From the NCBI RefSeq assembly GCF_027942865.1, contig NC_134509.1, positions 6,796,254-6,860,253 on the forward strand: a stretch of DNA of 64,000 nucleotides. The letters are read 5' to 3'. Shown here one piece after another: positions 25,016-35,000 of the stretch (position 1 is its first letter; every line of letters begins with the position of its first letter). The notes below the pieces were generated by a model. That model worked only from the letters and a program-made list of their open reading frames with translations, did no database searches and had not been told where the DNA came from. Source of the stretch: Odontesthes bonariensis. Lineage: Eukaryota > Chordata > Actinopteri > Atheriniformes > Atherinopsidae. A program made the translations under genes and the position numbers.

Positions 25016-25775
25016 GTTTCATGATGACGGTCTCATTTTGTCATGTACTGCAGAGGTGTGCCTTCGCCGTCAAGTTTAGTTTCAGCTCAAATCAAGATGA
25101 TGGAAATTTGACATTTTTGTCAACAAGAAAAGTAAAAAAAAAAAAAAAAAAAACATTCAGCTGTTGGGAAGTGCAACAAATATATCCCCAAATATTTGCA
25201 ACAACTAACGTGTCGATTAATGAATGTTTTGATAGACATATGATGCAACATCGATCAACATACACATGAAAGTTCTGAGTCTTTGAGAAGCACAGATGGG
25301 CAAAAATAAAATCCTTGGCTTGTTAAGAAATGTGTAAAGAGATCATTGAACTCTTTAAAAATGTTGGAGGGGATTTCCCTCCACAGTGCATAATGTCAAG
25401 GAATAATTCAAGGAATAATTTAAGGAACTTGGGAGGGATTTCGGAGGATGAGGAAAGGGCAACCCTAAACTGGATACTCATGATCTCTGACCCCTCGGAC
25501 GCAGCACATCAAGAGCGGTCATTCATCAATAGCTGGAATGTTACACAATTCACAAATGCCACCTAAAACTCGACTTGCGCAAAAAAAGGAAGCCTAATAT
25601 CCAGAGAGCGCATTGATTTCTCTGGGCTCTAAGGCATCTGGGATGGGCCATCATACAGTGGAAACATGCAAGAAAAAAAAAGAAACAGTTGAGATGCACG
25701 TCTGTGAAGGCAGTTTTAATGCAAAAAAAAAAAAAAAGTAGATTAGGACATTAGAGCAACATGTGCTGCCTTTAA
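25016..25775. other. Intergenic stretch rnf11-hmox1, left part
   Basis: AT-rich sequence with an A-run at about 25135-25152 and a local duplication of AAGGAATAATT near 25400. No gene or mobile element is recognised. Confidence 0.5.
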
Positions 25776-26212
25776 AGGACAAGACCGTTTTTTTGACATT
25801 GGGCCCTTGATTTCACATTATAACATGATGTTCTACTCACCCCTGCTTGTTGTTGGTAATTTGGAGCTGTTCCTAAGATATTCGCAAGGCGTCTGGCTGC
25901 TCTCTTGAGATATTCGGCCATGAAACGGTTTCCTATGGGCAACGTTATACAGGCACAAACTATGCTGTTTATAATTTATTAATTACTGAACACTAGCACT
26001 GATAACGTGGAGGTGCGTCGCTTACTTAAAAAAATCTGGGTTACTGTAATTTTGAATTTTAGCCGAATGAATAAATAGGCAGCAGGTCTGTGGGCTGTCT
26101 GTGGTAGTAGCATGACATCAGTAACACCCACTTTACGACAAAAAAATCAAAATTACAGTAACCCGGATTTTTTTAAGTAAGCGACGCACCTCCACGTTAT
26201 CAGTGCTAGTGT
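25776..26212. mobile_element. Fold-back element, copy 2, with truncated right arm
   Basis: It starts AGGACAAGACC after TTAA (25772-25775) and matches copy 1 (15930-16584) through the whole left arm and spacer. The right arm stops after about 50 bp, at 26212. The spacer is in the opposite orientation to that of copy 1, as expected if the near-symmetrical element inserted the other way round. Confidence 0.75.
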
Positions 26213-26709
26213 ACAGCTCACCTGAAGCTGCATCTGCAGGAAGAATCGCAGTATCAGTATATAGGTTGTTCTATTAATTTCAGATGTTTCTGAAGTGAAT
26301 TTCTGAAGTGAGTAATGGTGGCAAACCATTTTGATCTCAGTGTTGACCAAAACATTTGTACCTAAAATGATTCCCATAGTTGAACAGCACTACATTCTGG
26401 TACGAAGACATCTGGAATTGCTGCTGAAACTGTTTTTCCTTTCTCTAGCGCAAATTATTAATTCATCATGGGCATTGAAATGACGGCATTTGGTCGTAAT
26501 CTGGAGCAAACAAGCATCCCAATAGCATCTGGGAAACCATGATAGGGCATCTTCATCTCATGTAGCATACAGCAGGTACCATGAGTGAAAAATATCCACC
26601 GACTGCACCTTTAACGTCAACAGTGTCCTACCTGCTACAAGAAAATGGTGTGTGGGCACGGGAAATTAAAGCTCCGACAAATACAAACCGCACAAAAGAG
26701 AAAAAGACA
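26213..26709. other. Intergenic stretch between the fold-back copy and the hmox1 3' end
   Basis: No gene, repeat or RNA is recognised. It holds only short chance reading frames. Confidence 0.4.
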
Positions 26710-27027
26710 TTTCCCATTAGCAAAAGACTTTATTTAAATTTAAAAAAAGGCACGTATTTACAGAGTTTAGTACAGTATTTACAGTATTGAACATAAAATC
26801 AGTGTAGCAGAGAGAACAGTAAGAGGGTGTCTCTGAAATGTGACATCATACATTTGATTTTCACTTATTTTGTACAAACATTTCTTATCATTTTTTTTTC
26901 TTTGATATAGTATCCTACAGGATTCTGATCAGATCTGGGTTTTTAACACTTTTTTTTTTTTTTTAGTCAAAAGCAAAGATCCTGAAAACTTAACAGTCGT
27001 TTAAATTAGTCCTTCAAAGTCAACCCT
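26710..27027 (-). other. hmox1: hmox1 3' untranslated region with poly(A) signal
   Basis: On the minus strand, AATAAA (26734-26729) follows the hmox1 stop by about 300 bases. A-runs near 26890 and 26950 (T-runs on the plus strand) lie inside. The end is inferred from this signal. Confidence 0.55.
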
Positions 27028-28411
27028 CTATAAAGCATAGATTCCCACACTGACGGTAGCCAGAGCTACAAAGAGTCCCAGCACCATCCTGATCAGTGGG
27101 GCACTGTTGATGATTCCTATGATCTGGAGTGTTTTAGCAGCTACTGGTTTGGAGTTTGTTAAACGGTCCTCCGGCTTGTGTTCGGTGACACTCAGCATCT
27201 TCTGTAAGTCTTCAAAGACCTGTAAAACAAGAGAAAGTGCCTCAGCTGTTTGTGTTGCGAATAATTAACTGTGAGAGCAAAGGGTAATCTCATGTATGCG
27301 ACTACCTTCAGTGTGGCATTTTCTCTACATGCCCAAACGTTTGCCTCTTACTTGGATGTTTAACTCGAAGGCCCTGACGGCTTCCTCCAGCACGCCGGTC
27401 CTCTCCTCCTCTGTCAGCTCCACGCTGTTCATTCGGCTGCGATAGAGCTGCTTGAAGAGGTTGGGGCTGGAAACGCCAGGGAAAGCAAAGAAAGACAGAC
27501 CCTCGCCTCCTTTCAGCCCCATGGACTTCTGTGCGATCCGACCAAGAACCTGTCCCCCCGACAGGTCTCCAAGGTAACGGGTGTATGCATGGGCAACTAG
27601 GAATTCAGGGTTTTCTTTACCAATCTGAAAAGTACACAGAGATAAACCGTGTTAGTGGAGATCACCTGGTAGAAAAATGAAAGCGATTTGTGTTGGATCT
27701 GTGACGGAAAACTCTGGCCCACCTGACGGAGTCGGTGGCAGTATCTTTCAGTAGCGGCGGGAACAACCACTTTCTCCCTCCAGCCTGGGCCGTAGAAGTG
27801 TTCCAGGTCTTTCTCGATGGCCTCCAGCCTGGCCAGTTCAGCGGGGAAGTAAATGGGTGCGACACCAGGGTGGTCGGAGTTCCTATCCATCTCTTCCTCT
27901 AAAGCCAGGTAGATCTCATAGAGAGAGCACAGGAGGAGCTGCAGGGGGGAGGAGAGGTGGTGTCAGGCAAAGATAAAAGTAAACTCATCTCCACATTGGA
28001 TTTGAAGGGATTACTACCTTATATTGTGGAAGTGTGACTCGTCCCCGTTGGAAGCTCAGCATGAGTTCAGTGTTTTCTGCTTTGACATGATTCTCCTTAG
28101 TTACCTTTTTGATTTGCTCCGACAGGTCCCTGAGAGAGGAGATGAATCGCAATCAGCACAAGGCAAACTCGATTTTAAATCTTTTTTGTACTTTTAGGCT
28201 TCTGTAGAGACCGAGGCCACAAAGTTGTTTCACACAATTGACAGAAAATGAAAGGTTATGGGAAGAAGCTGTGAAATCAAAACTCTGCACATGTGCTGTT
28301 ACTGGTAACTCTCCTTTGGTTGCCACAGCATTATTAGTGGATTTAGAGATGTGAAAAATCTCACCTTTCAGTCATCTGCTCTGCTGCCTGAGTCTTTCTC
28401 TCTGTTTCCAT
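27028..28411 (-). CDS. hmox1: Heme oxygenase 1
   Basis: Five coding exons join in phase: 28411-28365, 28129-28018, 27938-27723, 27624-27352 and 27219-27028, giving 279 residues (human HO-1 has 288). The enzyme opens heme to biliverdin, CO and ferrous iron, using electrons from cytochrome P450 reductase at the ER. The proximal heme ligand is His30 in [12 protein letters not shown]. The family signature is present in [15 protein letters not shown], followed by [15 protein letters not shown] hydrophobic C-terminal anchor ([20 protein letters not shown]) fits ER insertion. HO-2-type Cys-Pro heme motifs are absent and hmgxb4 lies next door as in human 22q12, so hmox1 is preferred to hmox2. It may be one of two teleost copies. 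Confidence 0.95.
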
Positions 28412-28568
28412 TGTGGACCTTAAAAAAATAAATAAAATAAAGCCGTCAGAAACGTGCTTTTACAGAAAATGAATAAATTACAGCATGATAACCTATATCA
28501 TTTAGGATTTCAAGAAATCAGCAAAAGGGTATGGCCCCGAAACAATAATACTGTTGTGTTCAACTCAC

Positions 28569-28655
28569 TAGTTGTGGTAAAGCTGTAATCCTACAGATTT
28601 GATAGTTTGGTCTCTGGTCCCTCTGTTTTCTCTCTCTGGATGTCCAGTCCACTTT
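28569..28655 (-). other. hmox1: hmox1 untranslated first exon
   Basis: A consensus donor (AACTA|GTGAGT) at 28569-28567 lies between the TATA box and the ATG exon, whose acceptor (TTTTAAG) is at about 28421-28419. The cap site is inferred at 25-30 bases from the TATA box. The intron is about 150 bases. Confidence 0.5.
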
Positions 28656-28679
28656 GTGTGCCTTCAGTCCTCTCCCGAC

Positions 28680-28685
28680 TTTATA
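28680..28685 (-). promoter_or_regulatory. hmox1: hmox1 TATA box
   Basis: TATAAA on the minus strand within AGAGTATAAAGTCGGGAG, about 270 bases upstream of the ATG and about 110 bases from the untranslated-exon donor. HMOX1 promoters are TATA-driven and stress-inducible. Confidence 0.65.
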
Positions 28686-28699
28686 CTCTGGTCTGCTTC

Positions 28700-30530
28700 T
28701 GTCTCCTCCCCCCATCTGCCGGATGAAAACAGGAACTGGGAGTCACAACACCCCTGCTAAACATGATGCAGCAGCTTCAGCAGGAACAGTGGGAGGGACT
28801 GGGAGTTAACATGATGCAGCGGCTTTGAGTATAGCTTGGGAAAATGTTGAGGGAGGGACTTTAGAGTGAAAGGACGTTTCAGTAATGCCCTGGAGAACCG
28901 GACGGAGGTGGGGGCATGAGCGCTAAATGTGACAGTGCAGCTTTGAGATTCCAAAGTTGAACCAGATGAGAGGAGGAGCCAAGTCTAAACATGACACTGA
29001 GAGTTTCTGCTGGAGTGGGAGGACATGTTGAAACAGTGACTAATGATCTGATGATAGAGGGAAACAATCACATGATTGTACCATCAGTTCGCCAGAAAAA
29101 TTAACAAGTTTAACCACATTGTAAGATCACTGCTAAGTATGGCAACATTCATGTCTGATCATTGAGACACTTCATCAGATAAAATCTGTGAAGCCTGATG
29201 CAGCAGTGTTACAGCATACGATGAAACATGCAGCTTTCTAAGTCTGCATTCATAATGTCTGAAATAACCATAGATCCGGAACTGGAAGTTGTTATCAATT
29301 GTTGTGGGGTATCACTGATACTGATGGAATGTTAAACCAACAGCACAGTGCCCTCCAAAAAGAACACTGCGACCCATCTGATGTCTGCTAAAGAGCACGT
29401 GGAGCAGCCAGATGGCTACTGAGAAAGTGCTTTGGTTTAAAAGACAGACAACATGTCAGAAGAAGGGAAAATTCTGCATTCCTGCCTTAGTGGGAAACAT
29501 AGTAGTATTAATGTGATTAAATGATTCTTGGTATCTGGGTAGGATGGCTTGTCGTTAATGATTCAACAATGAACTCTGAACCATACTTCTGAATTCCAAA
29601 GGAAAATGCCAGGATGGCTCTGTCTCAAGGGAAAGTGGGTCATGCTGCACAACAAAAAGAAAAGACCAAATAATAGTTATAAGAAGAATAAAAGAACGAG
29701 GTGAGCAGTTCATGTGAGGAAACCCACCAACATCCTAGAGCTGAAGCTGTACAATACAGAAAAATGACATCATTCATTCAAGCCATTGTGTAGAAATGAT
29801 CTCTGTCTGATTATGCCCAATAGTTTGTTCTTAAATAAATGACTAAGTCGGATTTCCTTGTCTCGTTTATTTAACTGGGTTCTCCTCGTCGACTATCAGG
29901 ACTTGATGGGTTTTTTTTTCCATCTAGGGTTCGTAAACATATTGCATCTCTGGACAGATTTTATATGAAAAACACGCTGCAGTCTGCTGAGACAGTTACA
30001 GCGACACGCAATGGTCATCTACTAAATCACGAAGTGGCGCTTCAGCCTATCGTGACTCAGCACAGCAGCTGATGGGGAAGGGAGGGGTAAACGTGAGACA
30101 GCAAGTCCTGTGAACCAATGGCGTGAACCCAAAGAGGCTGTTGGCACACCCAAAAAATCCCCGCCAGACGATGCGTTGCGACACATGCCAACCCGGCGTA
30201 GCGTTATTTCTGATTCAATAATAAATGCGTTCAATCGCCAAGCCACGCCGTCTTGCCCTTTAAAGTGAGCGAGTGTTATGTTTTTGCGGTGTTTTTTTAT
30301 AGAACACAGTGTGCTTTTTGTATTACTTTGTTATTGATTTATTTGAGAGCACGAGTGAATAGACCCGCTGTGAATATTACTGATGAGAACGCACACGACG
30401 CATGGATATGTTTTGTGTTAATAATGTTGTCTTCGAGAAATACATTCTTTTGAATGTTTGTGGAGGTGTAACACTCTGTTGGAAAGAAATTTGGCACACA
30501 CTGGTGCACAACCAATGTCTTTTTCCTGGT
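28700..30530. other. hmox1 upstream region
   Basis: Non-coding. Near the promoter (28755-28860) a segment with AACATGATGCAGC and GGGAGGGACT is duplicated. A stress-response-type motif lies at 30053. Otherwise no gene or element is recognised. Confidence 0.5.
30053..30062 (+). promoter_or_regulatory. Candidate antioxidant/stress response element
   Basis: TGACTCAGCA, a full match to the NF-E2/Nrf2-small Maf core (TGACnnnGC), lies about 1.4 kb upstream of hmox1. In mammals such elements in distal enhancers drive HMOX1 induction and are repressed by Bach1. Function here is inference. Confidence 0.4.
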
Positions 30531-30540
30531 AACGCCAATG

Positions 30541-31015
30541 ACCGTGGTGAAGTTGGTTTGATATTGGATATTCGGATATTCGACAGATATTCACAATAAG
30601 GAAATAAGGTGTCTTTTTTTCCAATACTCTCAAGCCATGTGACCCAGTGACTCCAAACCAATGCAGAATAGTTCTCCCATGTAGTACCAACCGCACACAC
30701 CTTTTTTTACATCAATTGTATGCACACACTATTTTATATGATTCACTAGGTCACAATTGGCTTGGGAGGTATTGAAAAAAATAGACCATTCCCTATAGGA
30801 AATAATGGCTTTTCCTTAAAAAATCATATAAAATAGAGTGTGCATACAATTGATGTAAAAAAAAAAAAGGTCTGCGTGGTTGGTTCTATATAGGAGAACT
30901 ATTCTGCATTGGTTTGGAGTCACTAGGTCACGTGGCTTGGGAAAAAAAAGACACATTATTTCCTTATTGTGAATATCTGTCGAATATCCGAATATCAAAC
31001 CAACTTCACCACGGT
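30541..31015. mobile_element. MULE-like fold-back element with 9-bp target duplication
   Basis: Two arms of about 200 bp (30541-30745 and 30815-31015) are inverted copies with small indels, starting ACCGTGGTGAAGTTGG. A perfect 9-bp duplication ACGCCAATG flanks the element (30532-30540, 31016-31024). Long inverted ends and 9-bp duplications are typical of Mutator-like elements. No coding sequence is present. Confidence 0.75.
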
Positions 31016-31916
31016 ACGCCAATGCTGTGAACTAAACTGAAGATTTAGACCCGCACAGTGAGCTGCAGAAAACACAGAGAGCTGAGCCGTGTATTCTCGT
31101 GAGAATACACTAGGGGGACAGCAGGTCAGGACGTTCCCATATCGTGTCGTTCACCCCATACAGGCAGACGTTTCGACGTCAGCTGCAACCAACTGCCAAC
31201 TCTCGCTGTAACGTGGAAACGGCGTCAGACGTTCAACTTGAAATATGACGTGTTGCAGCTTGTCTTTAGCTGACTGAGCAGTCCGTTTTCATTTGTTTTA
31301 GATTGACAAAAAAAAAAAAAAAAAACGCCCAAAACCACAAAGTTACACTGGAGCACTACTCCTAATTTATCCAGTGTTACTAGTGTTATTGCAGTCAGTC
31401 TCTTTCCCAGCAAAGTAAGTAACCGTCAAACTTTTTAACTATTGGCTTGTTTCTTGGCCTGCAAGACGTATTTGTCACCAACACCTTGCTGGTATTATCC
31501 ACCTCCCTTTTTAACATTACATAAGTGATGTGATCACCGTCAGGTTAAGTCACGCGCTGATAAAGATGAGAAGAATAAAGATTAATTATTCACCTGACCG
31601 TGTGAGACTTTCTTAAGTCAGCTAACGTTGGTTAGACACACCTTTCAGGTACATCGAGAACATCGTGTACTTTTAATAGAGACTATTGAGCCAACTCCAT
31701 ATAATGGTTTAGCGATGTGATACTTTGCCGAATAGTCTTGCAGTATCCTAAAGGGATTGGGACACCATATTCACACATTTTATGTTTAAATGATGGTGGA
31801 AAGCACACACATATCAGTCCAAAGTCTCCCACAGCTGTTAAATCGTGTTCAGATGTGGTGACTGCAGAAGCTAACAACCTAGTTCCCTAAGAAATAACCA
31901 GCTCTGTCATTTCTGT

Positions 31917-32062
31917 GATTTGATTCGTCTCTCTTTATATTCTTTTATGTATTTTTAATGCTTCTTCCACTCCCTGCTGCAATGCTTTTATTTTATGTAA
32001 AGCACTTTGAATTGTTTGTACATGAAATGTGCTATATAAATAAATTTGATTTGATTTGATTT
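31917..32062 (+). mobile_element. LINE 3' tail next to the hmgxb4 acceptor
   Basis: AAAGCACTTTGAATTG, GTGCTATATAAATAAA and a terminal (ATTTG)n run are the typical tail of fish L2/RTE-type non-LTR elements. It ends only about 18 bases before the first coding exon of hmgxb4. Confidence 0.65.
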
Positions 32063-32080
32063 AGATTTCTGTCTGTGCAG

Positions 32081-35000
32081 ATGGATGGTGAAGCAAACGT
32101 AATGAGCCCGAGAGACAAAGAAAGACCGTACAAAGACTTTCGGGTGATGAAGTACCTGGAGGCTGAGGAACGTGGCACCAAGAGCTTTCAGCAGGTGGAC
32201 CAAGTTGTTTTCTTTATTTATTTCTTAATTGGCCTTCAGTTGCAACAACAAATACTTTAATGATGCACATGGGAACCAGTTTCTCTTGTTGTTGCAATCC
32301 TGTACGTGGATTCTTACGGCTGATGTTCCTTAACAACCCTTTTGGAGTTTGGTGTATCCTTTCACACTTCCAGTTATCATAGATATAACAATTGGCAGCA
32401 TTATTAGATCACTAAATTGTTGTTGTGGGCAAATATTTTAGATAAGTAATATTATATGTTTCCCTGAGATTTCTTGATCATCCTAAAAGTGTTTTTATTA
32501 CTTTTTTTTTTCAGGAATCAAATGGCTCCTTGATGGAGAGGATACAACATATTGGTAAGGCTTAAACTTCAGCTTTAGCTGTGCAGATTGAATGAATGAC
32601 ATTTCTATTTATTATACAATTTGTGCTGCAGATAATCATGAGTCTGCTGTGTCTACGTGGACGTTTTATTAGTTGAAATTGATCTCATCAGGTACAAACC
32701 CGATTTCCAGAAAGGTTGGGACATTCTTTTTTTTCTAAGTGCAATAAAAGCTTAAATCTGTGATTTGTTCATTTATTTGAATTTTTATTCAACTTTATAA
32801 AAGTCCAAAGAAATTATTTTCAGTGTCCTGACTAATTTGATTGTATTTAGAAAATATGAATACAATTTGATGCCAGCAATACACAGAAAAGTTCAAAGAA
32901 GAATTTTTTTTTTTTTTATAGAAGTAGCACAGTTCTGGAAGACTCTGCAGTCGGGTGATTAATTGGTGAGAGGTTAGGGTGTCCATTGGGTACAATAACA
33001 GCACCCACCAAAAGGCTGAGTCTTTCAAAGCAAGGATGGGATGCGGCTCACTACTTTGTGTCAAAGTCTGTCAGGGAATCATTAATATTTTTTGTATTAT
33101 ACATCTGCGAAGTATAATACGGTGAAAAGATTCAGGGAGTCAGGGGAAATCTTTGTGCGTAAAGGCTGAGAATGGAAACCCCTGTTTGGTGTGCACGACC
33201 GTTGAGCCCTCAGGCAGCAATGTTGAGGAACCATCTCATGCAACCAGTATAGCCACATAGGCTCGGGAACAAATTGGAAAATGATTCAACACGGCCTGCC
33301 GCTGCATCCAGAAATGTAACCTGAAACTGTATGACACAAGGAGAAAGCTATATATGAACTCAGCGCAGAAACGCTGCTGAGTCCTCTGAACACAAGCTCA
33401 TCTCAGATGACAGAAAGACAAGGGACACATGTTCTGTGGTCCTATGGGTCCATGTTTCAGCTGCTTTTGGGAGAAAAGTGCCATCTGGCTCTTCATGCCA
33501 TTTATGAGGAAGGCCATCCAGACTGTTCTAAGCGAAAGGTGCAGAAGCCAACATTTGTGATGGTATGGGGCATCCATGTCCATAGCATGGATGACCAGCA
33601 TTATGTGGGACACTCCTATTGATGCATAGAAGTTCATTGGAATTTTTAGATGTTTGCGACCGTCAGATTCTACCGGGAGATATGCAGGACAATGCCAGGC
33701 TGCATGACTTAGAACAGCGTGGCTCCATGCATACAGAGTGTGCGTGTTTGATTGCCTAACTGCACTCCAGATCTGTCCCTTACTGAAAACATGGTGCATG
33801 ATGAAGAGGAGAATCGGGCAACAACCGCAGACTTTTGAGCAGCTGAAATGCTGCATTCAGTAAGAAGGGACGCAGATTCCTCCTGAAAAATCCCAACGAT
33901 GAGAATCCTCAGTTCCCGAATGGTTTAAAATGTGTTTGGTATTTAAATGGAGGGATTATGTCTGTCACAATCTTTTCTTTTTTGTGTGTTACTGGCATAA
34001 CATTTAAAATTTGTTCAAATTTTTCTAAATGCAATGAAGTTGGTCAGTGAGTATACTGGAAGCCCCCCCATACTGGTATTGTGCCTATTTCAAGCAATTA
34101 CACATTCATGTGTCATTGGAGTGTTTTTAATTTTGGCCCATTTCCCAACTTCTCTGGAAATAAGGTTTGCATGATTACATTACTCATTACAGGGAGTGTG
34201 CGCAAAGATGGAGCCTTTTTTAAACCCAGTGTGTATGATTTCATTCTGTGTTGAGGTAGTGTAGTATGACTAAATTGTAGATAAAGAAAACAGGGGGAAT
34301 GGAAGTTTTTGGCTCGGCTAATGAACTGTGCAAAAAGTGATGGTGTCAAATTTGCAAAGACTCTGATTGTCCCGTGTTATTTAGTGTTGAAATGCAGCTC
34401 ACAGATAATAGCCGGTCTGATCTTGAACTTCATTGTGCAGAGTCCTCTGGTACCTTCCCTGCATATCCAGTCTTTGTATCACAGGACAGATGGACAGTGA
34501 GAGGAGAGGAAGAGGTGACTACAGGCTGTGAGAAAATGACATCAAATGCATTTTACTCTTAGGTTGAATTTGTTGTAAAATGTTCAAATGAATTGATTAT
34601 CATCAAATATGATATCATAGTTAGAGTCTAGTAAGACAGACAAGTGTGTGTGTGAGACAGAGAGAGCATTAGATAGAGAATGCTTGCACGTATATATGTA
34701 TGTATGTATATGTGTGGATCTAATAACTATGACTGTTTTGTGAACTCTTCTTCAGAACATCCAAGACAACTTGTTGTATTCATTTTGCACAGTAGAGGGC
34801 AGCAGAGGTCAGGTAATTATAACGCGCTCAGTAGCCAAGGATATTTTCTTATTACCGTTTCAGTCAAATATATTTTTCAACATTTATGTTTCCACCAGAA
34901 GAGTCCAAGTCCCACAATGGAGCAGTGGGTATGTCTAGATAAGCAGCACAACATGGCAGACGGTCAGGTAAAGACACCTGCCCCCCCAGTGTCAGACAGG

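Noticed and set aside
33398-33856. 152-codon minus-strand frame
   Set aside because: It is antisense to the ISRm11-like transposon relic.
34899-34989. A 61-base intron (34929-34989) in hmgxb4
   Set aside because: It has GT-AG ends and fits the phase, but it is very short. The straight read-through frame contains KSPSPTM, which resembles the human protein at this place.
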